From assembly GCA_900752015.1 (NCBI GenBank), contig CAADTZ010000008.1:1-5359 (forward strand): a stretch of 5,359 bases of DNA, given 5' to 3'. Position numbers and translations under genes: made by a program. Origin of the DNA: an uncultured Collinsella sp. (lineage in GTDB: Bacteria > Actinomycetota > Coriobacteriia > Coriobacteriales > Coriobacteriaceae). Shown one piece after another: positions 1 to 5,287 of the stretch. Position 1 is the stretch's first letter. Every line of letters starts with the position of its first letter. The notes beneath the pieces are model-generated. The model did no database searches. It was not told the origin of the DNA and was given only the letters and a program-made list of their open reading frames with translations.

Positions 1-188
1 CTCATATTAAAAGGAACGTCCCTATCTGCCGCATTCCCGAAGCAAGGCAACGCCGATGTCTTGGAAACGACAGCGAGCGGGCCGCATTTGAGACAAGGGG
101 GCGTGAAAAGAAAAGGGGCTGACCTTCTTGGCGCGCCCTTTGAGTTGAACGTCAGATTGTCCAAATGCGGCCCGCGCAGCGTCGAGCC
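1..188. other. Non-coding stretch downstream of lacC
   Basis: I see no convincing gene on either strand. A short AAGGAACGTCCCTAT segment (11-25) resembles the repeats found near 4673-4745, and the inverted-repeat element at 76-176 fills most of the remainder. The next gene, if any, lies beyond the left edge. Confidence 0.5.
76..176. repeat. Long inverted-repeat element, possibly a tiny MITE or large structured 3' end
   Basis: Bases 77-90 are a perfect 14-bp inverted match to 162-175. Past a single unpaired base (91), five further bases pair (92-96 with 157-161), giving 19 paired positions around a 60-base interior. Within the interior, GGGCG (99-103) can pair with CGCCC (134-138). The sequence CAGCG flanks both sides one base outside the repeats (71-75 and 177-181), which would fit a 5-base target duplication, although so short a match can arise by chance. 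No open frame inside is convincing. On transcription in either direction it would fold into a long hairpin downstream of lacC. Confidence 0.55.
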
Positions 189-216
189 GTTACGCGGTTT
201 GGTAAAACCGCGTAAC
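189..216 (-). terminator. Perfect 12-bp hairpin abutting the lacC stop, without a U-tract
   Basis: Bases 189-200 are the exact reverse complement of 205-216, with a GGTA loop (TACC on the minus strand). The stem begins just one base after the lacC stop codon (218-220). On the minus strand the hairpin is followed by GGCTCGACGC and not by a T-run, so it is not a textbook intrinsic terminator. It could be the stable 3' end of a processed message, a U-less terminator, or a partner of the larger inverted repeat just downstream. Confidence 0.6.
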
Positions 217-217
217 C

Positions 218-1153
218 CTACAGCTCCGTTACTTCAACGCTGTTGTAGACCTCGTCCCAGCAATCCATGACCAGGTGGCCGGTCTTGGGATCCATGGCGT
301 TGAGCTTGCCGCAGGTATTGGCGGTCTTGAGCAGCGTGACATCGTCGGCGCCGGCAGCAATGGCATGCGCAAAACCGGCGATGGTCGAGTCACCGGAACC
401 CGTCGCGTTCACGGCCGCAATCGCGGGCGTCTTGGCGCGGAACGCGCGACCCTCATGGAAGCCCACCGAACCGGCAGCACCCATCGAAACGACAACCCAG
501 GGAATACCGGCAAAGCGGCCATCGGCGGCAAGCGCCTCGCGCAGGGCATCGACATCATCAGTCGTAAAGGACGTACCCAGCAGACCGTTGATCTCGGTCA
601 GGTTAGGCTTCACGAGCTCGGGCTTGGCGTCGGACTCCAACGCGGCTTCCAGCGATGCACCCGAGGTGTCGAGCAGCACCTTGGCGCCCGCCTCTTCGGC
701 AATCTTGACGAGCTCGGCATAGTAGCCGGCATCGACGCCGCGCGGCAGCGAGCCCGAAAGCGTCACAACGTCCGCCTTCGCTGCAAGCTCGGCGAACTTA
801 GCCGTAAAAGCCTCGAGCTCGTCCGGGGCGATCTGCGGGCCGCTCTCCAGTAGCTCGGTCTGATTGCCCTCGTGCAGGATATTCAGACAAATGCGCGTCT
901 CACCGGCGATGGGCACAAAGTCGTTCTTGACGCCGTCGGCATCCATAAGCTCGGCCATATAGGCACCCATGTGTCCGCCGAGCAGACCGGTCGCGAGCAC
1001 ATCGTCGCCCAACTGCAGCAGCACACGGCTCACGTTGAGGCCCTTGCCGCCAGCGGTCTTTTCGGGCGTCACGCGGTTCACGTCGTCGATGATCAACTTG
1101 TCGAGCTGATAGCGCGTATCAATCGACGGGTTCATGGTAACGGTCAGAATCAT
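218..1153 (-). CDS. lacC: Tagatose-6-phosphate kinase (LacC, PfkB family)
   Basis: A 311-residue cytoplasmic sugar kinase that phosphorylates D-tagatose-6-phosphate with ATP to tagatose-1,6-bisphosphate in galactose-6-phosphate catabolism. The length matches family members of about 310 residues. Visible PfkB/ribokinase features are an N-terminal MILTVTMNPSID start, the substrate-side GGKGLNV motif (35-41), GETR (84-87), SGSLPRG (133-139), VKPNLTE (181-187), and the C-terminal anion-hole/ATP motif GSGDS (252-256), with Asp255 as the expected catalytic base. The open frame runs 72 codons further upstream, but that stretch overlaps the lacX gene and lacks kinase homology. The ATG at 1153 is preceded by AGGAG six bases away and begins exactly where family members begin. 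It is the last gene of the lacA-lacB-lacX-lacC series, 55 bases after lacX, and its TAG stop lies one base from a perfect hairpin. A 1-phosphofructokinase is the main alternative, but adjacent lacAB argues for LacC. Confidence 0.93.
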   Translation of the reverse strand: MILTVTMNPSIDTRYQLDKLIIDDVNRVTPEKTAGGKGLNVSRVLLQLGDDVLATGLLGGHMGAYMAELMDADGVKNDFVPIAGETRICLNILHEGNQTELLESGPQIAPDELEAFTAKFAELAAKADVVTLSGSLPRGVDAGYYAELVKIAEEAGAKVLLDTSGASLEAALESDAKPELVKPNLTEINGLLGTSFTTDDVDALREALAADGRFAGIPWVVVSMGAAGSVGFHEGRAFRAKTPAIAAVNATGSGDSTIAGFAHAIAAGADDVTLLKTANTCGKLNAMDPKTGHLVMDCWDEVYNSVEVTEL

Positions 1154-1159
1154 ATTGAA

Positions 1160-1164
1160 CTCCT
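1160..1164 (-). promoter_or_regulatory. Ribosome binding site that fixes the lacC start
   Basis: AGGAG on the minus strand lies six bases before the ATG at 1153. It decides against the much longer open frame that extends upstream through the end of lacX. Confidence 0.75.
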
Positions 1165-1208
1165 GTTCCGGGGCACGACACGCGCGGCCCCAAACATACG
1201 ATAGCTCG

Positions 1209-2090
1209 TTAAAGGATCTCGATCTCAAAGCCGCGGGTAACGGTCTCCCCCGGCTTAGCCACCAGGCAGCCGCGCTTGTGCTCCAGGATATCGTCCTCGT
1301 CGGAGCAGGTGGACAGGCCGCCCCACGGTTCCACGGCCACAAAGTCACCCTCGGGCTTGCTCCACACAATCAGGTACGGCATATCGGGGAACGTCAGGCG
1401 CACGCCCTTGTCCTCGGTCTTCTTGGTCAGCGTAACCACGCGGCTCTCGAGCACGTCAAAGATGGTCTCTGCGAAGTCAAAGAGTTCGTGGGTCAGCGGC
1501 AGGTCATGGCCAACCATCGGGTTCTTGCTGCGATGCTCAACATCAATCAGGCCCGTCGAGGGAACGGCAGTACAGAGCTCGGCGGCCTCGCGCTGCTCAA
1601 AACGGAGCTCGTAGTCGTCATAGGACTCGCCCTCGTCGAGCGGGCACTTAAAGCCAGGGTGACCGCCCACAAAGAATGGCATGTCCTCGGTGCCCTCATT
1701 GGTCACCTCGTACGACACAGCCACCTTTTCCGCATCGATCGTGTAACGAGCAACGATCTTAAACGGATACGGGTACTGCTCGAGCAACTCGGCATGGTCG
1801 GCAGAGCTTAGGCTCAGCGCAACCATGTTGTCGCTCTGCTCCTCGAGCTTCCACTCCTGTTTGCGCGCAAAGCCGTGACGGGCAAGCTTGACCTCGCGGC
1901 CGCCCATGGTCATTGCGCGACCGTCACGAAGGCCGCCGCAGATCGGGAAACAAATGGGTGCCTGGCCCGACCAGACCGCCGGGTCACCCTGCCACAGATA
2001 CTCGCGACCGTCGGCCACAATTGAGGTGAACGAGCCGCCAGCCGTGCTCAGTGCTACGCGAATAGAACCGTTATCAAGAACAAACTCCAT
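1209..2090 (-). CDS. lacX: LacX-type aldose 1-epimerase family protein
   Basis: A 293-residue cytoplasmic protein of the galactose mutarotase-like (GalM/LacX, COG2017) fold, which interconverts alpha and beta anomers of aldoses. Family signs are the N-terminal strand with G-REYLWQGDP (28-37), the segment FPICGGLRDG (48-57), HGFAR with His72, GGHPGF with His144, and VEPWGG with Glu254. The two histidines and the glutamate occupy the places of the mutarotase catalytic residues. Its exact substrate is unclear: LacX proteins travel with lac genes and are presumed to act on galactose or a phosphorylated sugar, but this is not settled from sequence. The ATG at 2090 is chosen over a TTG 33 bases upstream because the protein then starts with the usual first beta strand, and a GGAAGG ribosome site lies about five bases away. 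It is separated from lacB by 119 bases containing a terminator-like hairpin, and lacC follows 55 bases downstream. Placement between lacB and lacC is unusual. Confidence 0.87.
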   Translation of the reverse strand: MEFVLDNGSIRVALSTAGGSFTSIVADGREYLWQGDPAVWSGQAPICFPICGGLRDGRAMTMGGREVKLARHGFARKQEWKLEEQSDNMVALSLSSADHAELLEQYPYPFKIVARYTIDAEKVAVSYEVTNEGTEDMPFFVGGHPGFKCPLDEGESYDDYELRFEQREAAELCTAVPSTGLIDVEHRSKNPMVGHDLPLTHELFDFAETIFDVLESRVVTLTKKTEDKGVRLTFPDMPYLIVWSKPEGDFVAVEPWGGLSTCSDEDDILEHKRGCLVAKPGETVTRGFEIEIL

Positions 2091-2135
2091 AGGAGCCTTC
2101 CCTTTCTTACGACAGCCCGCCAAGTCAATAGGGCT

Positions 2136-2177
2136 GATAGAAAACCGGCCCGCGCCCCCTCACAGAAACGCGAGCCG
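2136..2177 (-). terminator. Terminator-like hairpin in the lacB-lacX gap (possible attenuator)
   Basis: On the minus strand, CGGCTCGCG (2177-2169) pairs with CGCGGGCCG (2154-2146) as a 9-bp stem with one G-T wobble and a 14-base loop, followed by GTTTTCTATC. The tail is only partly T-rich and the loop is large, so leaky termination is more plausible than a full stop. It would lower lacX-lacC expression relative to lacAB. Confidence 0.4.
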
Positions 2178-2209
2178 TCAACGGACTAGTTAATTACGCC
2201 GGATACCCG

Positions 2210-2734
2210 CTAATCGTGGTATTCGCCGCGGTCCCACTTCTCGAGGAACTCGTCAAAGAAGTGCGGGTCAGCCTGAGCCTCGGCGTCGGCCTTATTGCAG
2301 GCATCGATCTTGGCGATCAGGGCATCGTGCTCGGGGGTCTTCTCGTAGGGCTCCTCCAGGAAGGCAAGCATGATATCGGCCATCAGGAACTCGCCGGTAA
2401 TCTTGCCGCCAAAGCCCACGATGTTGGCGTTGAGCTCGCGACGGGCATACAGGGCAGAGGTCATGTCGCGGACCAGAGCGCAGCGGGCGCCGGGAACCTT
2501 GTTGACGGCGTTGGTGATGCCAATGCCGGTGCCGCACAGGGCCACGCCAAAGTCGGCCTTGCCGCTGGCAACAGCCTCGCCCACGGCCTTACCGTAGATG
2601 GGATAGTGCGTACGGGTATGGCTGTAGGTACCGCAGTCGAGCACCTTGTAGCCAGCCTGCTCCAGGCGGTCGGCCAGATAGATCTTCTCGTCCGTAACGA
2701 TATGGTCGCAACCGATTGCGATGGTCTTCTTCAT
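2210..2734 (-). CDS. lacB: Galactose-6-phosphate isomerase subunit LacB
   Basis: A 174-residue subunit of the heteromeric isomerase converting D-galactose-6-phosphate to D-tagatose-6-phosphate. It belongs to the RpiB/LacAB fold, and LacB is normally about 171 residues. The N-terminal AIGCDH (6-11) carries the Asp/His pair. TRTHYPIYGKAVGEAVASG (40-58) is characteristic of LacB. CGTGIGI (67-73) holds Cys67, the equivalent of the RpiB catalytic cysteine, followed by ALVRDM (86-91), NANIVGFGGKITGE (102-115) and the LacB-specific tail EKWDRGEYHD. The ATG at 2734 has TCCTTT on the plus strand (AAAGGA on the coding strand) seven bases upstream. lacA lies immediately upstream with a 63-base gap, so the two subunits are almost certainly co-transcribed and co-assemble. 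The CGTGIG loop distinguishes it from RpiB-like LacA, which lacks the cysteine. A ribose-5-phosphate isomerase B is ruled out by the neighbouring lacA and by the C-terminal extension. Confidence 0.96.
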   Translation of the reverse strand: MKKTIAIGCDHIVTDEKIYLADRLEQAGYKVLDCGTYSHTRTHYPIYGKAVGEAVASGKADFGVALCGTGIGITNAVNKVPGARCALVRDMTSALYARRELNANIVGFGGKITGEFLMADIMLAFLEEPYEKTPEHDALIAKIDACNKADAEAQADPHFFDEFLEKWDRGEYHD

Positions 2735-2797
2735 CAGAACGTCCTTTCGTCTGAATTCACAAGTTGAGGTAGAAGTTCGAGTTCTCGGTGGCTCTCG

Positions 2798-3226
2798 TTA
2801 GGCCATCTTGTTGAGCATGTCGACACGGATCTGGTGACGGCCGCCGGCGTACTGGGCGCGCAGGAACTCGCGGGCGATCTTCTTGGCGACCTCGGTGCCC
2901 ACAACGCCCGGGCCCATGGTGACCATGCGCGAGCCGTTGTGCTCGCGGGTCATGTAGGCGGAACGTTCGTCGGAAATGTTGGCGACGACCATGCCCTTGA
3001 TCTTGACGGCGGCCATATAGGAGCCGACGCCGTACTTATCGAATGCAAAGCCCTGGGAATCCTTGTGCTCCAGCAGGTCCTTGGCAACGGCGGTCGCGGA
3101 ATCGACAAAGTCCGCGGCAGGGGTCTCGGAATAGTCGACGACCTCGTGACCGTCGGCGATGAGCATCTCCTTGATGGACTCCTTCATCGACATACCGTCG
3201 GCATCGGAAGCGATTACAACCCTCAT
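2798..3226 (-). CDS. lacA: Galactose-6-phosphate isomerase subunit LacA
   Basis: A 142-residue partner of LacB in galactose-6-phosphate isomerase, matching the usual 141-142 residues. The RpiB-like fold is seen in VVIASDADG (3-11), VVDYSETPAADFVD (29-42), FDKYGVGSYMAA (62-73), GMVVANISDERSAYMTREHNGSRM (78-101) and the diagnostic C-terminus GGRHQIRVDMLNKM (128-141). Where LacB and RpiB have CGTGIG, this subunit has DKYGVG (63-68), with no cysteine. That loss is normal in LacA and means the active site depends on the LacA-LacB complex. The start has one of the strongest ribosome sites in the window, AAGGAGGA at 3231-3238. It is the first gene of the probable lacABXC transcription unit. About 110-170 bases upstream lies a cluster of GAACA/TGTTC half-sites, one composite site of which is shared with lacF, suggesting joint regulation by a sugar-phosphate-responsive repressor. 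Confidence 0.96.
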   Translation of the reverse strand: MRVVIASDADGMSMKESIKEMLIADGHEVVDYSETPAADFVDSATAVAKDLLEHKDSQGFAFDKYGVGSYMAAVKIKGMVVANISDERSAYMTREHNGSRMVTMGPGVVGTEVAKKIAREFLRAQYAGGRHQIRVDMLNKMA

Positions 3227-3320
3227 GACATCCTCCTTGAGAGATACGCAGGTGCGTAGTTTCTGTTTGGAAGTGTTGAATCGCGTTCAGGTCCGGGCAT
3301 CTGAATGTGCGGTTCTTCAC

Positions 3321-3396
3321 TGTTCATGTTTATTTGAACACATTCGAACAGTAACTGCAACAACTATTTGTTTATCTTTGTTCTTTTTTGAACAAA
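3321..3396. promoter_or_regulatory. Operator-rich region upstream of lacA
   Basis: Within the 309-base gap between lacA and the membrane-protein gene, the AT-rich stretch holds several GAACA/TGTTC half-sites. They form an inverted repeat TGTTCA-N8-TGAACA (3321-3340), a composite TGAACA-N3-TCGAACA (3335-3350) that overlaps it, and a perfect 7-bp inverted repeat TTTGTTC-N6-GAACAAA (3377-3396). The composite also occurs upstream of lacF. Such arrays suit a DeoR-family LacR-type repressor, but no regulator gene is visible. I cannot place a confident -35/-10; on the minus strand TTGCAG with TCAAAT 17 bases later is a weak possibility inside this cluster. The rest of the gap is a leader of about 80 bases and the terminator at 3462-3501. 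Confidence 0.55.
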
Positions 3397-3461
3397 TACC
3401 GTTTACGGATGATTGCTGACCGTTTGGATTCAGGGAATGCCCGGCTTGTCACGTATTCAAC

Positions 3462-3501
3462 AAACAAAAAGGGCGGCCGAGAACGCATCTCGGCCGCCCT
3501 T
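3462..3501 (-). terminator. Intrinsic terminator of the membrane-protein gene
   Basis: A perfect 14-bp stem (3469-3482 with 3488-3501), GC-rich with an ACGCA loop, is followed on the minus strand by the T-rich run TTTTTGTTTG. It lies about 35 bases after the TAG stop at 3536 and separates the membrane-protein gene from the lacA regulatory region. Confidence 0.92.
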
Positions 3502-3535
3502 CTTGCGGTTGGTTTTCCAAAGATCGCTTTGCCGC

Positions 3536-4558
3536 CTACTCGGACTGCCCGCCCTTTTTGGCGTGCTTGGACGGAGCACTCAGAAAGCGGCCCGTCAAAT
3601 AGTTCGCCGGGCCGGAAAAATCGATCCCCAGCAGCACGTGTCCTAGCCATAGGAACGCCACGAGCACCAGCAGCGGGATAACGCACGAGGTTACGATCAT
3701 CACGATGACGCCTTCAATCAGATTGGTCACTTGCTGCACGATCTCGTCGGTCATCTGCTTGGCGCCGCTGGTCACCGACGCAACAAGGCTCGAGGCCCCA
3801 TCAGTCAACTGCTCGAGCACGTTTTTGGACTCCGTGGTCTCGGATTTTTTCTTGTTCGATTTTGAGCTGGTCTCGGCTGACTTGTCCGTGGTGTCGGCCG
3901 CGGCCGCAGCCTTTTGCTCAGCTTGCTCAATACTTACGCGATACGTTTCATCGACCTTCTGCGACACCCATACGCTCGCGGGCACGAGCGCCATGCCGAT
4001 CACGGCAACCACCAGCACGCGCGTCGCCACACGGCGCAGGACAGCGCTCGTGCTCCAGCGCCCGTGAATGCCGAGCGACACCGCAAAGAGCACCAATGCA
4101 AACGGGATTAAGATGCCCAGGCCAACCGACCACAAAATCGTGAGCAAATATTTCTCTAGGTATAGCACGGCAAGCACGATACCAAGGTTGCCTGAAAGCT
4201 GCGCGAGCTGCTCGGCAACCGGCGTTCCCGTATCACCCGGCAGCGCGGTAATGCCCGCAGACAGCGCCACGCACGAGGTCGTGAGCGCCAAAACGTTGCC
4301 TTTCTTTTGGTCGATGACCTCGATGGTGGAGTCCCAAGTTTTGGTATCGGCGAAATGCGGACGAGCCACAAAGCCCGACAGCAGCGCCAGCACCACGAGC
4401 GCAACGATAAAGCCAATCTGCAGCTTTTTGTTTGCGCACACGACATCGGACAGGCTGGGCTGCAGCTCGGTTACCGTCGTGCGCTCGGTTATCTGGACAG
4501 GACGCCCATGAGCCATCTCGTGCGCGCCTCTTTTTTGTATTGACCCGTTATCCGGCAT
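3536..4558 (-). CDS. Multi-pass membrane protein of unknown function
   Basis: A 340-residue integral membrane protein that I do not recognise as a named family. Hydrophobic segments are visible at about residues 47-65, 88-106 (weaker), 123-163 (probably two passes, around LYLEKYLLT), 180-198 and 283-309. The N-terminal 45 residues are polar with no signal peptide. Between the fifth and last segments, residues 200-250 form a charged, low-complexity linker rich in Glu, Ala, Lys, Ser and Thr, with an SNKKKSE run; it may be partly coiled-coil and is likely outside the bilayer. A motif ALPGDTGTPVAEQLAQLSG (105-123) stands out as the most family-like stretch. The ATG at 4558 is chosen because AGGAGGT lies six bases upstream; an in-frame ATG at 4516 has a weaker site. 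The gene is a single unit between two terminators and sits between lacF and lacA. Location alone does not prove a sugar-related role, and the lac-type composite site is not seen upstream. Confidence 0.85.
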   Translation of the reverse strand: MPDNGSIQKRGAHEMAHGRPVQITERTTVTELQPSLSDVVCANKKLQIGFIVALVVLALLSGFVARPHFADTKTWDSTIEVIDQKKGNVLALTTSCVALSAGITALPGDTGTPVAEQLAQLSGNLGIVLAVLYLEKYLLTILWSVGLGILIPFALVLFAVSLGIHGRWSTSAVLRRVATRVLVVAVIGMALVPASVWVSQKVDETYRVSIEQAEQKAAAAADTTDKSAETSSKSNKKKSETTESKNVLEQLTDGASSLVASVTSGAKQMTDEIVQQVTNLIEGVIVMIVTSCVIPLLVLVAFLWLGHVLLGIDFSGPANYLTGRFLSAPSKHAKKGGQSE

Positions 4559-4564
4559 TTGGAT

Positions 4565-4571
4565 ACCTCCT
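4565..4571 (-). promoter_or_regulatory. Ribosome binding site that fixes the membrane-protein start
   Basis: AGGAGGT on the minus strand is six bases from the ATG at 4558. The alternative ATG at 4516 has only a distant GAGG, so the longer 340-residue form is preferred. Confidence 0.75.
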
Positions 4572-4596
4572 CAGTCCGGCGTTTAATGCGAAAGGA

Positions 4597-4602
4597 AGTA
4601 TA
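4597..4602 (-). promoter_or_regulatory. Possible -10 hexamer for the membrane-protein gene
   Basis: TATACT on the minus strand matches the TATAAT consensus at five of six positions and lies about 38 bases before the start codon. No good -35 hexamer is seen 16-18 bases further upstream, so this is tentative. Confidence 0.3.
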
Positions 4603-4645
4603 CCCACCGAGCAAAAATCGAACGGGAGGACGAACGGAGCGCACC

Positions 4646-4693
4646 AAGACTGTCCCCAATGACTAGTCGTTTAAGAACGTCCCCAATGAGTAG
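4646..4693. repeat. Pair of imperfect 21-base direct repeats
   Basis: The 21-base units at 4646-4666 and 4673-4693 agree at 18 positions and share the core GTCCCCAATGA. Their period is 27 bases. They sit between the lacF terminator and the membrane-protein gene, and they resemble AACGTCCC and GTCCCTAT pieces elsewhere in this gap and at 15-25. They look like members of a dispersed intergenic repeat family, perhaps of REP type. Confidence 0.6.
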
Positions 4694-4738
4694 AATAGGG
4701 ATTGTTTTGCGCCCGTCGGCCCCTATTCAGTCCCTATT
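4693..4738. repeat. Inverted repeat with two alternative right arms
   Basis: GAATAGGG (4693-4700) pairs perfectly with CCCTATTC (4721-4728), while AATAGGGA (4694-4701) pairs equally well with TCCCTATT (4731-4738). The two right arms are tandem near-copies, so two mutually exclusive 8-bp hairpins are possible. It directly follows the 21-base direct repeats and is probably part of the same repeat element. Confidence 0.5.
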
Positions 4739-4760
4739 TCACCGCAACTTGGAGGAGGAC

Positions 4761-4796
4761 AGAAAAAGCCCTGCCGCGGGTAGCGGCAGAGCTTTT
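4761..4796 (-). terminator. Intrinsic terminator of lacF
   Basis: The arms at 4783-4796 and 4764-4777 form a 14-bp stem with one G-T wobble and a 5-base loop. On the minus strand the stem is followed by TTTTT and then CT. It lies 27 bases past the lacF stop codon, so lacF should be transcribed without the downstream membrane-protein gene. Confidence 0.9.
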
Positions 4797-4823
4797 GGAA
4801 GGGGACTTGGTTGTGAGGGCTCG

Positions 4824-5162
4824 TTAGGCGAGCTTGGCCTCGAGCTCGGCGATGCGCTTGTAGGCATCGATGGTAAAGCGGGCCTGCTTCTCCAGGATCA
4901 TAGTGGTCATGAGAGTGTCCTGAGCGTGAGCCATGATGAAGGTCATCTCCATCTCGCCGCCGCCGGCCTCCTGCGAAAGCAGCTTGGTCTGCGTGTCGTG
5001 GGCACCGATGAGCGCATCGCTGGCATCCTTGTGCAGCTGCTCGGCCTTCTCAAAATCACCCTCGCGAGCAGCATCGAGCGCTGCAAGCAGATCGGTCTGG
5101 GCGTCACCTGCGTATGCGACAATCTCGAATCCAACCATCGAGATTTCTTCTTTGGTTGCCAT
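4824..5162 (-). CDS. lacF: PTS lactose/cellobiose-family IIA component
   Basis: A 112-residue cytoplasmic phosphocarrier of the lactose/cellobiose PTS IIA family. It accepts phosphate from HPr and passes it to the IIB domain during sugar import, and is expected to form an all-helical trimer. GFEIVAYAGDAQTDLLAAL (11-29) is the typical first helix. The MAHAQDTLMTT segment (77-87) carries the phosphorylated His79 and Asp82, the position that binds the trimer's metal ion. The length matches LacF at about 105-115 residues. The start at 5162 is supported by AAAGGA seven bases upstream and by alignment of the first helix. The neighbouring lacA, lacB and lacC point to lactose or galactose rather than cellobiose, but the IIA sequence alone cannot separate LacF from CelC/ChbA relatives. 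No IICB permease is within the window. The gene ends in its own strong terminator and has at least 197 bases of AT-rich, repeat-bearing upstream DNA. Confidence 0.92.
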   Translation of the reverse strand: MATKEEISMVGFEIVAYAGDAQTDLLAALDAAREGDFEKAEQLHKDASDALIGAHDTQTKLLSQEAGGGEMEMTFIMAHAQDTLMTTMILEKQARFTIDAYKRIAELEAKLA

Positions 5163-5287
5163 GTTGCGTTCCTTTCACATATGAACCAATGGAGAGCATC
5201 GCGTCCGGGCATACGCGCTGCGTTCTGTATGGCAGAAACATTAACATTCAAACAAAAAAGAACAGCGCAAAACGTATTTTCAAGCTA

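Noticed and set aside
275..853. Plus-strand open frame antisense to lacC
   Set aside because: This is a shadow of the lacC gene, rich in Arg and Gly, without recognisable domains.
1170..1191. GGGGC/GCCCC hairpin in the lacX-lacC gap
   Set aside because: Only five pairs with a 12-base loop and no T-run; too weak to call in GC-rich DNA.
1154..1369. N-terminal extension of lacC upstream of 1153
   Set aside because: It overlaps the 3' end of lacX in another frame, has no kinase similarity, and the ATG at 1153 has a good AGGAG site.
1134..1811. Long plus-strand open frame antisense to lacX (225 codons)
   Set aside because: It lies fully opposite well-supported genes; such antisense frames are common in GC-rich coding DNA, and its residues show no family features.
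2091..2123. TTG start adding 11 residues to lacX
   Set aside because: The ATG at 2090 has a better ribosome site and gives the usual family N-terminus.
2216..2767. Plus-strand open frame covering all of lacB in antisense
   Set aside because: The composition is a mirror of LacB codons, with no motif and no convincing ribosome site; the lacB reading is unequivocal.
2735..2797. Possible hairpin in the lacA-lacB gap
   Set aside because: Only a four-base CGAG/CTCG match and no tail; the gap looks like an ordinary intergenic spacer with the lacB ribosome site.
4619..4637. Two CGAACGG copies 12 bases apart upstream of the membrane-protein gene
   Set aside because: They share GAACGG with the lacF array, but the spacing differs and the TGAACA-N3-TCGAACA composite is absent, so a lac-type operator is not supported.
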